DNA from: Lacisediminimonas sp.
Lineage (GTDB): Bacteria > Pseudomonadota > Gammaproteobacteria > Burkholderiales > Burkholderiaceae_D
Length of the DNA: 41,424 nucleotides
Assembly (NCBI RefSeq): GCF_030645335.1
Contig: NZ_JAUSNH010000129.1
Span: forward strand, 1-41,424
Reading direction: 5' to 3'
The position numbers and the translations under genes were made by a program. The notes under the pieces were generated by a model that searched no databases, was not told where the DNA came from, and saw only the letters and a list, made by a program, of their open reading frames with translations. This document shows, piece after piece, positions 31,079-41,424 of the stretch (its first letter is position 1; each line of letters starts with the position of its first letter).

Positions 31079-32764
31079 GTGTCCCGCAATATCTTCCTGA
31101 TAGGGCTGATGGGGTCTGGCAAGACCACCGTCGGCCGCGCACTCGCGCGTAAGCTCAACCTCAGGTTCGTCGACTCCGATCACGAGATCGAGTCGCGCAC
31201 CGGTGCGACCATCCCGCTGATTTTCGAGATCGAGGGCGAGCAAAGCTTTCGCCAGCGCGAGGCCGATGTCATCCGCGACCTGACCCGGCAGGATGGCGTC
31301 GTGCTCGCCACTGGCGGCGGCGCCGTCCTCAACGAGGCCAGCCGCGAATACCTGAAGACGCGCGGCACCGTCATCTGGTTGCGGGCCAGCGTCCACAATC
31401 TGTTGCAGCGCACCAGCCTGGACCGGAATCGTCCCCTGTTGCGAACGGCCGATCCCCGCAAGCGACTCGAAGAACTGGCCGTGCAGCGCGAACCTTTCTA
31501 CCGGGAGATCGCCGACCTGATCGTGGATACCGGACGCCCGAATGTGCAATCGCTGGTACAGTCGATCATGCAACAGCTTGAGCTGCGGCACGGTACGGAC
31601 CGCGCCGATCCAGCTACTTCCTCCGCCACAATGCCAGCAATGAACCAGAACGCCGCAACCGACCGCCCGACAAGCTTCTCCGGCAACACCACGACCCTGA
31701 AGGTGGATTTGGGTGAGCGCAGCTATCCGATCACGATTGGCCAATCCCTGCTGGGCGATGTGGACGGCATTGCCGCCGCCGTGAAAGGCAATCGGGTTGC
31801 GATCGTGACCAATACGGTCGTCGGTCCCTTATATCTGGCGCAGTTGAAGGCGAGCCTGAAGGCCGCCGGCAAGAGCGTCACCGAAGTGATCCTGCCCGAC
31901 GGTGAGGAAGAGAAATGCTGGCCCAACCTGATGCGGATTTACGACGTCCTGCTGGCCGAGAAGTGCGACCGTAAAACCACCTTGATTGCGCTCGGCGGCG
32001 GTGTGATCGGCGACATGGCGGGCTTTGCTGCGGCCACCTACATGCGCGGCATACCCTTCGTGCAGGTGCCCACCACCCTGCTCTCGCAGGTCGACTCCTC
32101 GGTGGGCGGCAAGACCGCCATCAATCATGCGCTGGGCAAGAACATGATCGGTGCGTTTTACCAGCCGCAGGCAGTGATTGCCGACATCGCCACACTCAAT
32201 ACCCTGCTCGCGCGCGAGCTATCGGCCGGGCTGGCCGAAGTCATCAAGCACGGCGCCATCATCGACTTGCCGTTTTTCGACTGGATAGAGGCCAATATCG
32301 GGCAACTGATCGAGCGCGCCCCGGTCGCACTGGCCTACGCGATCAGGCGTTCCTGCGAGATCAAGGCCGAGGTGGTGCGCCAGGACGAGCGCGAGGGCGG
32401 ACTGCGCGCAGTACTTAATTTCGGCCATACGTTTGGTCACGCGATCGAGTCTGGCCTGGGTTATGGCAACTGGTTGCACGGCGAAGCGGTGGGCTGTGGG
32501 ATGGTGATGGCGGCGAACCTGTCGCACCGGCTCGGCCACATCGATGCCGCCAGCCTGGCACGCCTGACGAGCCTGGTGCAGGCAGCTGGCTTGCCGGTTC
32601 GCGCGCCGGCACTCGGAGAGCAGCGCTGGCTGGATTTGATGGAAGTCGACAAGAAAAATGAAGGTGGCGCGATTCGCTTCATCCTGCTCAACCCGCTGGG
32701 GACGCCGCTGATCACGACAGTGCCCAAGGACGCCTTGCTGGCAACGCTCAAGGACTGTACCTAA
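31079..32764 (+). CDS. aroKB: Apparent bifunctional shikimate kinase / 3-dehydroquinate synthase (in-frame AroK-AroB fusion)
   Basis: One uninterrupted 561-codon frame: AroK motifs [18 protein letters not shown] and LATGGGAVL, then linker [25 protein letters not shown], then AroB motifs [60 protein letters not shown]. Confidence 0.88.
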   Translation: MSRNIFLIGLMGSGKTTVGRALARKLNLRFVDSDHEIESRTGATIPLIFEIEGEQSFRQREADVIRDLTRQDGVVLATGGGAVLNEASREYLKTRGTVIWLRASVHNLLQRTSLDRNRPLLRTADPRKRLEELAVQREPFYREIADLIVDTGRPNVQSLVQSIMQQLELRHGTDRADPATSSATMPAMNQNAATDRPTSFSGNTTTLKVDLGERSYPITIGQSLLGDVDGIAAAVKGNRVAIVTNTVVGPLYLAQLKASLKAAGKSVTEVILPDGEEEKCWPNLMRIYDVLLAEKCDRKTTLIALGGGVIGDMAGFAAATYMRGIPFVQVPTTLLSQVDSSVGGKTAINHALGKNMIGAFYQPQAVIADIATLNTLLARELSAGLAEVIKHGAIIDLPFFDWIEANIGQLIERAPVALAYAIRRSCEIKAEVVRQDEREGGLRAVLNFGHTFGHAIESGLGYGNWLHGEAVGCGMVMAANLSHRLGHIDAASLARLTSLVQAAGLPVRAPALGEQRWLDLMEVDKKNEGGAIRFILLNPLGTPLITTVPKDALLATLKDCT

Positions 32765-32769
32765 CGACG

Positions 32770-33906
32770 ATGAACCCGGAAGCGCAACTCGCCAGTTACG
32801 CAGTCAAGTCCGACGCCTCTCCCGGTCGGCACCATCCGGAACCGCCCGCTGCTTCGCGCCCGGAATTCCAGCGCGACCGCGACCGGATCGTCCACTCATC
32901 CGCATTTCGCCGGCTCGAGTACAAGACACAGGTCTTCGTGAACCATGAAGGGGACCTGTTCCGCACCCGCCTGACCCACAGCATTGAAGTGGCGCAGATC
33001 GCCCGCTCCATCGCGCGCAACCTGAACCTCAACGAAGACCTGGTGGAAGCCATCTCGCTGGCCCACGACCTTGGGCATACGCCCTTCGGCCATGCCGGCC
33101 AGGAAGCGCTCAACGAGCGCATGCGCGAGTATGGCGGCTTCGAGCATAACCTGCAGAGCCTGCGGGTGGTGGATGCGCTGGAAGAGCGTTATGGCGGCTT
33201 TGACGGGCTGAACCTGATGTTTGAAACCCGTGAAGGCGTGCTCAAGCATTGTTCGGCGGCCAATGCGCGCAAGCTCGGCGCAGTCGGCCAGCGCTTCCTG
33301 CTCAACAGGCGCCCCTCACTGGAGGCGCAGCTGGCCAATCTGGCCGATGAAATTGCCTACAACAATCATGACATCGACGACGGCTTGCGATCCGGTTTGC
33401 TGCAACTGGGCCAGCTCGACGAAATTGACTTCTTTGCGCGGCACCGGGTGGAGGTCGAAAAGGCATTTCCTGGCATCGCCGGCAGGCGGCTGATCAATGA
33501 AGTGGTGCGCCGGATGATCAACGCGCTGATCGTCGACCTGATCGATGCCTCCAGCGCCAGGATTGCATCAATCGGCCCGCGTACGGTCGATGATGTGCGC
33601 AACGCACCGGCGCTGATCACGTTTTCGCAGGGGATGGAGTCGGAAGCGCTCGAGCTCAAGCGTTTTTTGCGCAGTAATCTTTACCAGCATTTCCAGGTCA
33701 ATCGGATGACCAGCAAGGCACGCCGGATCGTCAGCGAACTGTTTGATGCCTACCTTGCAGAGCCTGACCTGTTGCCGCCTGATTACCAGCTAAGCACCGG
33801 GACAGTCGAACAACAGGCACGCAAGATCGCCGACTACATTGCTGGAATGACCGATCGTTACGCCATACGCGAATACCGTCGGCTGTTCACCGTCGAAGAG
33901 GCATAG
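32770..33906 (+). CDS. dgt: Deoxyguanosinetriphosphate triphosphohydrolase-like protein (HD domain)
   Basis: [63 protein letters not shown]. Confidence 0.94.
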   Translation: MNPEAQLASYAVKSDASPGRHHPEPPAASRPEFQRDRDRIVHSSAFRRLEYKTQVFVNHEGDLFRTRLTHSIEVAQIARSIARNLNLNEDLVEAISLAHDLGHTPFGHAGQEALNERMREYGGFEHNLQSLRVVDALEERYGGFDGLNLMFETREGVLKHCSAANARKLGAVGQRFLLNRRPSLEAQLANLADEIAYNNHDIDDGLRSGLLQLGQLDEIDFFARHRVEVEKAFPGIAGRRLINEVVRRMINALIVDLIDASSARIASIGPRTVDDVRNAPALITFSQGMESEALELKRFLRSNLYQHFQVNRMTSKARRIVSELFDAYLAEPDLLPPDYQLSTGTVEQQARKIADYIAGMTDRYAIREYRRLFTVEEA

Positions 33907-33936
33907 CGCCACGACCGGGTGCCGGTGGTCCGGACT

Positions 33937-35025
33937 TCAGTCCAGGTCGCGCAGCGGGTGTGCGTACGCAGGCCAGGCTGGCGCGAAATAGCACTCGACT
34001 TCCTCGGCCTGCACTTGCTCCACGCCCGGATGCTGCCAGCGCGGCGCATTGTCCTTGTCGATCACACGGGACCTGATGCCCTCCAGGATTTCCGTCCCCT
34101 CGAAGCAGCGGCGCATGATGGTGCGTTCCATGCGCAGGCATTCTGCGATGGTCTGTGTTTGCGCACGCCGTAGCTGTTCCAGCGTTACACACAGCATCAC
34201 CGGCGAACGCTGGCTCATCAACTTCAGTGCTTCGACTGCGTACTCGCTGGAGTCTGCGTGCAATGAAGCCAGTGTCGCCATCACGTCGGCATGCGAGAAA
34301 TGCCGATCAACTGCCTCATGGTTTTTCTTCAGCGCGCCATCTTCGGCCTCCAGCGACAGCGCCTGCCCACGCAAATAATCGGTGAGCGCCGCCACCTGCG
34401 TGCCAGGCGCCGCGCCCTCAAGGACGGCGTCGATGCCGGCCAGCGCGCCGGAAGGCACAGCAACATCAGCCAGTCCTGCAAACAGCGCATCAGCAGCATG
34501 GATGATGCGGCCTGTCAGCGCCAGGTCGAATCCGGAGCGGCCCCTGGCGCGCGACAGGAAATATCCGCCGCCGACGTCAGGAAACAGTCCGATGCTTACT
34601 TCGGGCATTCCCATGCGGGTTCGCTCGGTGGCCACGCGCATTGTCGCGCCCTGGCTGATGCCCATGCCACCGCCCATCACGATGCCATCCATTAACGCGA
34701 AGCTGGGTTTAGGATAGGTATGGATCAGATGATTGAGCTGATATTCCTCGGTGAAGAAATCTTCCAGCAATGCGCTGCCGGCGGCTGGCCCGCCAGTGGC
34801 TGTGGCTACGCGATGGAAAAACCGAATGTCGCCACCGGCGCAAAAGGCGCGCTCGCTGCTGCTGCGAAAGAGGACTGCCACGATGCTGTCGTCATGCCGC
34901 CAGGCGCGCAATGCCTCGTTCATGATGCGGATCATTTCCAGCGAGAGCGCATTGAGCGCCTCCGGGCGGTTTAGCGTGAGGATGCCGAAGCCGGCGACGG
35001 TAGAGCAAAGTACGGGGGATTCCAT
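33937..35025 (-). CDS. Enoyl-CoA hydratase/isomerase family protein, 3-hydroxyisobutyryl-CoA hydrolase-like
   Basis: TLNRPEALNALSLEMIRIM, SERAFCAGGDIRFF, MDGIVMGGGMGISQGATMRVATERTRMGMPEVSIGLFPDVGGGYFLSR; start at 35025 preferred. Confidence 0.93.
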   Translation of the reverse strand: MESPVLCSTVAGFGILTLNRPEALNALSLEMIRIMNEALRAWRHDDSIVAVLFRSSSERAFCAGGDIRFFHRVATATGGPAAGSALLEDFFTEEYQLNHLIHTYPKPSFALMDGIVMGGGMGISQGATMRVATERTRMGMPEVSIGLFPDVGGGYFLSRARGRSGFDLALTGRIIHAADALFAGLADVAVPSGALAGIDAVLEGAAPGTQVAALTDYLRGQALSLEAEDGALKKNHEAVDRHFSHADVMATLASLHADSSEYAVEALKLMSQRSPVMLCVTLEQLRRAQTQTIAECLRMERTIMRRCFEGTEILEGIRSRVIDKDNAPRWQHPGVEQVQAEEVECYFAPAWPAYAHPLRDLD

Positions 35026-35114
35026 GGCGTGTGGCAAGGGCAATGTTGGACAAGGCGACAGTGTACCCGCCCGGCCAACCGCGTTCAAACTGCTGTCGCT
35101 TTGATTGCCGCGCC

Positions 35115-35143
35115 CAAAAAAGCAAAAGGGCGCCTGGGCGCCC
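35115..35143 (-). terminator. Rho-independent terminator downstream of hpf
   Basis: Minus strand reads GGGGCGCCCAGGCGCCCTTTTGCTTTTTTGGG. Confidence 0.8.
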
Positions 35144-35165
35144 CTGATCATGGAGGATTGGTGCT

Positions 35166-35528
35166 TCAGCCTGGAGCGGCTTCCTCGCTGTCCGATGGGA
35201 GTGCGCGGTGTTTGAGCGCCTCATGCTGGTGGTCTTGCAGCTTGGTCTTGTATTTGATGACCTGGCGATCGAGCTTGTCGATCAGGGCATCAATTGCCGC
35301 ATAGAGATCCTGGGCAAAACTTTCTACATGCAGGTCCTTGCCCCTGACATGGAGATTGATTTCAGCCTTCTGTCGCTTCTCTTTCTCAGTAATTTTCTCG
35401 ACTGTGAGGATGACGACCACGTCGATCACGTGGTCGAAGTGACGTTTGATGCGTTCCAGCTTGGATTGCACGTAATTGCGCAGTGCTGGTGTCAGTTCGA
35501 GATGGTGTCCACTGATAGTGAGATTCAT
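35166..35528 (-). CDS. hpf: Ribosome hibernation promoting factor, short form (HPF/YhbH)
   Basis: [37 protein letters not shown], about 120 aa; next to rpoN. Confidence 0.95.
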   Translation of the reverse strand: MNLTISGHHLELTPALRNYVQSKLERIKRHFDHVIDVVVILTVEKITEKEKRQKAEINLHVRGKDLHVESFAQDLYAAIDALIDKLDRQVIKYKTKLQDHQHEALKHRALPSDSEEAAPG

Positions 35529-35630
35529 AGAACGCTCCTGGTTATGCGTTGCCGGAGGTGATGCGCCGGAAGGATCCGGACAGCACACAGCAACTGGTGT
35601 GACAAGATTGTGCGACTACGTACTTCAGGA

Positions 35631-37103
35631 CTATAGCGATTTGCGCAGGTTGACCGGCGGGATCTTCAGTGCTTCGCGATACTTTGCGACCGTGCGGCGG
35701 GCAACGACCATGCCCTGTTCCGCCAGCATCTCCGCGATTTTGCTGTCCGAAAACGGGTTTTTGGTATCCTCCGCGCCGATGAGTTGTTTAATAAGCGCCC
35801 TGATCGCAGTCGAAGATGCTTCGCCGCCCGCTTCGGTTGCAACATGGCTGCCGAAAAAATATTTCAGCTCGACCATGCCATGCGGTGTCAGCATGTACTT
35901 CTGCGTCGTGACCCGTGAGATTGTGCTTTCGTGCAAACCCAGTGTATCAGCTATCTCACGCAAAACAAGAGGGCGCATGGCGACCGCGCCATGGGAGAAA
36001 AAGTTGCGCTGGCGATCGACAATCGCTTGCGCGACCCGCAAGATCGTGTCGAAGCGCTGCCGCATGTTTTTGATCAGCCATTTCGCCTCCTGCAATTGTG
36101 AACTCAGTGATCCATCGCCTTTACTTTGCTTGAGAATGTTGGCATACAGCGCATTCACGCGAAGCTTGGGCATCACGTCATGGTTGAGGGTCACCAGCCA
36201 GCCATTGCGGCTGCGTTTCACGATCACGTCAGGCACGACGAAATCGGACGCATCCGTCGCAAATGCGCTGCCCGGATGGGGGTTGCAGCGCCGGATCACG
36301 ACCTGCGCTTCACGTAGGTCTTCGTCATCGCAATCCAGCGCCTTTTTGAGCTTGTTGAAATCGCGCTGGGCGAACAGCGTCAAATGGTTTTCAACAATGC
36401 ACAGCGCCATTCGCCGCGTCACCATGGGCACCTTCGGAAATCGCCGGATCTGGATTGCCAGGCACTCGGATGCATTGCGTGCGCCCACGCCAGCCGGATC
36501 GAAGCTTTGCACCATTTTCAGCGCCATTGACAGCTCTTCGATCTCGATTTCCAGCTCGGGCGGCATTCGTTCAAGGATATCCTCCAGCGGCTCTTCCAGA
36601 TAGCCGTTGTCATTCAACGCATCGATTATCAGTTCGATCAGTGCGCGGTCGCGCTGGTTATTCACTGAGACGCGCATCTGTTCGAGCAAATGTTCGCGCA
36701 GCGTTGTTTCATGCCCTTCCAGTTGTGGTCGGGCGTCATCGTCCTCGGGCGCTTTCGATGTGCGGGCGACGTCGTCGAAGCTCCACTCGGATTCGGACGG
36801 CGCAGCTGCTTCGGGGGCCTCGGCGCCATCATAGGCGGCCTCTGGCTCGGGACTGGCGTTGCTGTCCGCTGCGCTGTCTGGCGCAGTCGCCGGCAGTGAC
36901 GTGGCGATTGCACCATCAGCCAACAAGCGTACTGAATTATCGAGCGGATCGTCGAGTCGTTCGAGCAGCGGATTGTCGGCCAGGATCTGTTCCAGTTCCT
37001 GATGCAGTTCCAGTGTGGAAAGTTGCAGCAGACGAATCGATTGCTGCAGTTGCGGCGTGAGCGCGAGGTGTTGCGAAGTGCGTAGTTGAAGCGTTTGTTT
37101 CAT
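35631..37103 (-). CDS. rpoN: RNA polymerase sigma-54 factor
   Basis: Region [33 protein letters not shown]; RpoN box [12 protein letters not shown]. Confidence 0.98.
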   Translation of the reverse strand: MKQTLQLRTSQHLALTPQLQQSIRLLQLSTLELHQELEQILADNPLLERLDDPLDNSVRLLADGAIATSLPATAPDSAADSNASPEPEAAYDGAEAPEAAAPSESEWSFDDVARTSKAPEDDDARPQLEGHETTLREHLLEQMRVSVNNQRDRALIELIIDALNDNGYLEEPLEDILERMPPELEIEIEELSMALKMVQSFDPAGVGARNASECLAIQIRRFPKVPMVTRRMALCIVENHLTLFAQRDFNKLKKALDCDDEDLREAQVVIRRCNPHPGSAFATDASDFVVPDVIVKRSRNGWLVTLNHDVMPKLRVNALYANILKQSKGDGSLSSQLQEAKWLIKNMRQRFDTILRVAQAIVDRQRNFFSHGAVAMRPLVLREIADTLGLHESTISRVTTQKYMLTPHGMVELKYFFGSHVATEAGGEASSTAIRALIKQLIGAEDTKNPFSDSKIAEMLAEQGMVVARRTVAKYREALKIPPVNLRKSL

Positions 37104-37116
37104 CGGGTCTGACTCT

Positions 37117-37857
37117 TTACATCCGGAAATGCTCGCCCAGGTAGACGCGTCGTACCGACTCGTTGGCGATGATGTCGTCCGGACTGCCGCTGGCTAGCAC
37201 AGCCCCTTGGTTGATGATGTATGCCCGATCGCAAATCCCCAGCGTCTCCCGCACATTGTGATCCGTAATCAGTACGCCAATACTGCGTTCCTTCAAGAAG
37301 CGGACAATGCGCTGGATTTCGATGACGGCAATCGGGTCGACGCCGGCGAAGGGCTCGTCGAGCAGGATGAAGCGCGGATCGGTGGCAAGCGCCCGTGCGA
37401 TTTCAACCCGGCGCCGTTCGCCGCCCGACAGCGACAGCGCTGCGTTCTCGCGCAGCTTTTCGATTTGCAGTTCGGCCAGCAGCTCATCGAGCCGCTCGTT
37501 GATGCGCGATTTGCTCAATGGCTTTCCGTTCTCGTGCTGCAGCTCCAGCACGGCGCGAATATTATCCTCCACGCTCAGCTTGCGGAACACGGAGGCTTCC
37601 TGCGGGAGATAGGACAGTCCGAGCATGGCGCGCCGATGGATCGGCATGTGCGAGATCACCACGCCATCCAGGTCTATTTCGCCGGCGTCGCAGGGAACCA
37701 GGCCAACGATCATGTAAAACGAGGTGGTCTTGCCCGCGCCGTTCGGACCAAGCAGCCCGACGACCTCGCCGCTATTGACCTCCAGCGCGACATCGCGCAC
37801 TACCTGGCGTGCGCCGTAACTTTTCTGCAGTCCGCGAATTGACAACCTGCTTGCCAT
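37117..37857 (-). CDS. lptB: LPS export ABC transporter ATP-binding protein LptB
   Basis: [56 protein letters not shown]; start at 37857. Confidence 0.97.
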   Translation of the reverse strand: MASRLSIRGLQKSYGARQVVRDVALEVNSGEVVGLLGPNGAGKTTSFYMIVGLVPCDAGEIDLDGVVISHMPIHRRAMLGLSYLPQEASVFRKLSVEDNIRAVLELQHENGKPLSKSRINERLDELLAELQIEKLRENAALSLSGGERRRVEIARALATDPRFILLDEPFAGVDPIAVIEIQRIVRFLKERSIGVLITDHNVRETLGICDRAYIINQGAVLASGSPDDIIANESVRRVYLGEHFRM

Positions 37858-37858
37858 G

Positions 37859-38410
37859 CTACTTGCTCCGGCTTTCAAGGCGCGGCTGTATCGTTGCGCG
37901 AATGCGCCCGGCCCCTGGCTTGCTTTCGCCGGATGTCGTGTTGTTGACCGTGTAGAACTCGGTCTTGCTGTCGTACGAAATGAAATCGCCCTCGACTTCG
38001 TCGGTCACTTTCTGGCCTTCCAGCAGGCGGATACGGGCGCGTGAGTACAGTTTGGCGACTTCGCTTTTGCCGTCGTACTCAATCCGATCGGCCGCTTGCG
38101 CTTCGATCCACAGGTCGGCGCCGCCGTCGCGCTTCTGGCGAAAAGTCGTGAAGCCGCCGCGTGGTGCATGCAGGGTCGCGTACTGGTAACCGGCAGGATC
38201 CTGCACGACGACCATTTTCTCGGCGTGCATCACGAGCGAACCGCGGGTGAGGACGACATTGCCGGTAAAGGTATTGATCTGCTTGATATCGTCATAGGCC
38301 ATCTGGTTGGCCTCGACGTTGGTCGGCTTTTGCTGGTCGGCCTTTTCAGCCTGGGCCGGCATCGCCAGCGCCAGCATGGCCAGCAGTGGCAGGAAATTTC
38401 GTATTTTCAT
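37859..38410 (-). CDS. lptA: LPS transport periplasmic protein LptA
   Basis: Signal peptide; NVEANQMAYDDIKQINTFTGNVVLTRGSLVMHAEKMVV. Confidence 0.95.
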   Translation of the reverse strand: MKIRNFLPLLAMLALAMPAQAEKADQQKPTNVEANQMAYDDIKQINTFTGNVVLTRGSLVMHAEKMVVVQDPAGYQYATLHAPRGGFTTFRQKRDGGADLWIEAQAADRIEYDGKSEVAKLYSRARIRLLEGQKVTDEVEGDFISYDSKTEFYTVNNTTSGESKPGAGRIRATIQPRLESRSK

Positions 38411-38436
38411 CGTCTGTCCTAGCTAGGGCGCCCGTT

Positions 38437-39036
38437 TCAGCGGGCGCGGTCAGGTGGCGCGAAGGTGGCATGCACTGCGCTGCCAAGTTGCAGCTGCCGC
38501 GTAGCGTTATTGGCCACCATGCCGGTTCCTCGGAGTACCGATTTGCCGAGCGTGATTTCAACCGGCTTGTCAGTGCGGACAATGTCTTCATCCGTCAATA
38601 CCAGCAGATAATCCGAGCGCATCTTGAAAAGCTGCGCCGATCCGGATGCCGGCCGGTCGATGCGCACATCTTCGTACAAGTGGACCTTTGTATTGTCGGG
38701 GGAGACAATGCCGCGCTGCGCGGTGGCCTTGACCGGCGGGCGCTCGTCGCTGTAGCTGTTGACCTCGGGCAGCCGGATATGGTGCGTGTCATCCACCGGG
38801 TTGTGTTCCAGCAGCTTGCCCGAGATGTTGTAACGGGCGCCGCGTGCTTGCGACAGCCGGATGTAGGTGAAGTTTTCGACAAAGTAATCCGGTTCAATCC
38901 GAACGGCCCGGGGGGCAGCTTCGTCTGCCGACCGACGCATCACTTCCATCACCCAGAAACTGATCAGCACCAGCACTGCGCTGCCGACAAGCAAGCTCAG
39001 CATGCCGATCCGGTTGATGAAAGGGGGCGCCGTCAT
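38437..39036 (-). CDS. lptC: LPS export ABC transporter periplasmic protein LptC
   Basis: N-terminal TM anchor; YFVENFTYIRLSQARGARYNISGKLLEHNPVDD; between kdsC and lptA. Confidence 0.93.
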   Translation of the reverse strand: MTAPPFINRIGMLSLLVGSAVLVLISFWVMEVMRRSADEAAPRAVRIEPDYFVENFTYIRLSQARGARYNISGKLLEHNPVDDTHHIRLPEVNSYSDERPPVKATAQRGIVSPDNTKVHLYEDVRIDRPASGSAQLFKMRSDYLLVLTDEDIVRTDKPVEITLGKSVLRGTGMVANNATRQLQLGSAVHATFAPPDRAR

Positions 39037-39578
39037 GTCAGGTAGGCCGCCAGGATGTCCTCGTGGCGCCCCTGTGCGCGCAGGATCAGGTCGCATACCT
39101 CGCGCGCCGCGCCATTTCCTGCGGCGGCGGTCGTCACGTAGTGAACCCGGTTGCGGACCTCGATGTGGCCGTTTGGCACGCTGGCGGCAAAGCCGACGCG
39201 GCGCAGGATGGGCAAATCGATAATGTCGTCGCCGATGAATCCGGCCAGGTCCGCACCCAGGCCGAGTTGCTGCAGCAATTCGCCGAAGGCCGCCGCCTTG
39301 TCGTGCACGCCCTGGAAGAGATGGGAAATACCCAGGTCCGCCGCCCTGCGTGCAACGTTTTGCGAACTGCGCGCGCTGATGATCGCCGTTGCAATGCCAG
39401 CACGCTGCAACAGCTTGATGCCCAGGCCGTCCAGCACATTGAAGGTCTTGATCGCCTCGCCATCTGGACCATAGTGCAGGCTGCCGTCGGTCAGCACGCC
39501 CTCGACGTCGAATATCATCAGGCGCACAGCCTGTGCCCGGGCCAGCACCGCTGCTGAAGCAATCGGATACGAATCCAT
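39033..39578 (-). CDS. kdsC: 3-deoxy-D-manno-octulosonate 8-phosphate phosphatase KdsC
   Basis: HAD motifs MIFDVEGVLTDGSLHYG and AGFIGDDIIDLPIL. Confidence 0.96.
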   Translation of the reverse strand: MDSYPIASAAVLARAQAVRLMIFDVEGVLTDGSLHYGPDGEAIKTFNVLDGLGIKLLQRAGIATAIISARSSQNVARRAADLGISHLFQGVHDKAAAFGELLQQLGLGADLAGFIGDDIIDLPILRRVGFAASVPNGHIEVRNRVHYVTTAAAGNGAAREVCDLILRAQGRHEDILAAYLT

Positions 39579-40606
39579 CAGATCACCTTTGCCCGCGTCA
39601 GGTCGTGGATATGGAGCGCGCCAACCAGCACGCCGGCGTCGTCGACAACCAATAGCTGGTTGATGCGGAACTGTTCCATCAGTTCAACCGCCTCCACCGC
39701 CAGTTGTCCAGGGCGCACCGAGCGCGGTCCGGGGTGCATCAGGTCGGCGACCGTGATGCCCGTCAGGTCCTGCTTTTTTTCCAGCATGCGACGCAGGTCA
39801 CCGTCAGTGAAAATCCCGACCGGATGGAAGCTTTCGTCCACCACTGCCGTCATTGCCATGCCTTTGCGGGTCACTTCGAGCAAGGCGGAAGACAGGGACG
39901 ACTCCCTGGCCACGGCCGGAATTTGCGCTCCGGTGCGCATGACGTCGCGTACATGGGTCAGCAACTTGCGGCCGAGGGCGCCACCGGGATGCGATCGCGC
40001 GAAATCTTCTTCACGAAAGCCGCGGGCGTCGAGCAAGGCAACCGCCAGCGCGTCGCCCAGCGCCAGCGTCACGGTGGTGCTTGCAGTTGGCGCCAGGTTC
40101 AATGGACAGGCTTCCTTTTCGACACCGATATCGATGTGCACATCAGCGAGCTCGGCCAAGGTCGAGCTGCTGTTGCCGGTCATTGCGATCAGGCTTGCCC
40201 CCATGCGTTTGAGGACCGGGACGATGGCCAGCAATTCCGCGCTTTCGCCAGAATAGGAAATGGCGATGAAGACGTCCGTTTGCGTGACCATCCCGAGGTC
40301 GCCATGCGCGGCTTCGGCAGGATGGACGAACATTGCCGGTGTCCCGGTCGACGACAGGGTCGCGGCTATCTTGCGGGCAATGTGACCGGATTTGCCGATG
40401 CCGGATACGACCACCCGGCCGCTGCAAGCGAAAAGAAGCGACAGGGCGCGGATAAATTCAGGACCGGCTGTGGAAAGCAGACGCTGATCGGCCGCAGTGA
40501 TCGCCGCCGACTCGATTTGCAGCGTTTCTCGCGCTAATTGCAGGGCTCGTTCGGCTTTCTCGGCATCAAAAGCGACGGGGGGCGTGCTGGCATGGTTTAC
40601 ACTCAT
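39578..40606 (-). CDS. kdsD: Arabinose-5-phosphate isomerase (KpsF/GutQ family)
   Basis: SIS domain GRVVVSGIGKSGHIARKIAATLSSTGTPAMFVHPAEAAHGDLGM plus two CBS domains. Confidence 0.96.
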   Translation of the reverse strand: MSVNHASTPPVAFDAEKAERALQLARETLQIESAAITAADQRLLSTAGPEFIRALSLLFACSGRVVVSGIGKSGHIARKIAATLSSTGTPAMFVHPAEAAHGDLGMVTQTDVFIAISYSGESAELLAIVPVLKRMGASLIAMTGNSSSTLAELADVHIDIGVEKEACPLNLAPTASTTVTLALGDALAVALLDARGFREEDFARSHPGGALGRKLLTHVRDVMRTGAQIPAVARESSLSSALLEVTRKGMAMTAVVDESFHPVGIFTDGDLRRMLEKKQDLTGITVADLMHPGPRSVRPGQLAVEAVELMEQFRINQLLVVDDAGVLVGALHIHDLTRAKVI

Positions 40607-40717
40607 GTTCGAAGTATAAACGATTAACATAAGCAAAAAACCTGCCATGCTCCATTTTGCTGTTTGAGTGGTCGCAAGACTGAAGCTGCGGCGTTTTCAC
40701 CACGACTGGATTTTCCC

Positions 40718-41424
40718 TTGTACTCCACGCTAGAACTCACACTGATATTGCTGGCAGCTGCGGTACTGGGCGTGGTGGTGTTCCGGATGCTGCACCTGCC
40801 GCCGATGCTGGGCTATTTATCGGTCGGCATCCTGATTGGCCCGCATGCCTTTGGCCTGGCCCAGGACACGCAGTCTACGCACCGCCTGGCCGAGTTCGGC
40901 GTTGTTTTCCTGATGTTCTCGATCGGCCTGGAATTTTCCCTGCCCAAGCTGATCTCGATGCGGCGGGCCGTGTTCGGCCTCGGGCTGGCGCAGGTACTGC
41001 TGACCATTGCTGCGGCGATCGGCATGGGTTGGCTGGCTTCGCTGGTTCTCCCCCAGTATTTCAACATTGACTGGCGCGCCGGCTTTGCGCTGGGTGGCGC
41101 ACTCGCCATGTCGTCAACCGCGATTGTTTCCAAGCTGCTGACCGAGCGCCTGGAGCTGGAAAGCGAGCACGGCCGGCAAATCATCAGCGTACTGCTGTTC
41201 CAGGACCTGGCGCTGGTGCCACTGCTGATCCTGATACCGGCGCTGGGCGCGCCGGCCGACATTGGATCTACCTTGTTGTGGGCGGCGGCCAAGGCGACTT
41301 TTGTGCTGATCCTGCTGCTGTTTATCGGTCAGCGCCTGCTGCGCGGCTGGTTCCGGATCGTCGTGCAGCGGCGTTCCCAGGAGCTGTTCATGCTCAACCT
41401 GCTGCTCATCACGCTGGGCGCGGC
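40718..41424 (+). CDS. KefB-like CPA2 family monovalent cation:proton antiporter, N-terminal part (truncated by window end)
   Basis: My own translation from TTG 40718: (M)YSTLELTLILLAAAVLGVVVFRMLHLPPMLGYLSVGILIGPHAFGLAQDTQSTHRLAEFGVVFLMFSIGLEFSLPKLISMRRAVFGLGLAQ; frame open to the window edge; not in the ORF track. Confidence 0.9.
   Translation, partial: MYSTLELTLILLAAAVLGVVVFRMLHLPPMLGYLSVGILIGPHAFGLAQDTQSTHRLAEFGVVFLMFSIGLEFSLPKLISMRRAVFGLGLAQVLLTIAAAIGMGWLASLVLPQYFNIDWRAGFALGGALAMSSTAIVSKLLTERLELESEHGRQIISVLLFQDLALVPLLILIPALGAPADIGSTLLWAAAKATFVLILLLFIGQRLLRGWFRIVVQRRSQELFMLNLLLITLGA

Overview
The window is a gene-dense, high-GC chromosomal segment with no sign of mobile DNA. Protein content and gene order fit a betaproteobacterium, most likely Oxalobacteraceae (Herbaspirillum/Herminiimonas-like); this placement is by recollection, not a database search. 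Reading left to right it contains: the end of the spc ribosomal operon (rplX' to rpmJ) and the alpha operon (rpsM-rpsK-rpsD-rpoA-rplQ); a NodIJ-type ABC exporter; cutA-dsbD; a 1-Cys peroxiredoxin; hemB and engB on the minus strand; cytochrome c4; resB-ccsA (System II cytochrome c maturation); msrPQ; lysA-lptM on the minus strand; cyaY; PBP1A on the minus strand; pilMNOPQ; an in-frame fused aroK-aroB ORF; dgt; a 3-hydroxyisobutyryl-CoA hydrolase-like gene on the minus strand; hpf-rpoN-lptB-lptA-lptC-kdsC-kdsD on the minus strand; and the start of a KefB-like antiporter. I found no tRNA, rRNA, CRISPR array, transposase, phage gene or defence island, and no clearly new multi-gene system. The observations most worth checking are: the AroK-AroB fusion; a hairpin that places the rpsM Shine-Dalgarno in its loop; two hairpins in the rpsK-rpsD gap; a structured leader upstream of pilM; a structured and repeat-bearing resB-ccsA junction; a perfect 14-bp palindrome upstream of msrPQ; and an apparent synteny junction between the hydrolase gene and hpf.
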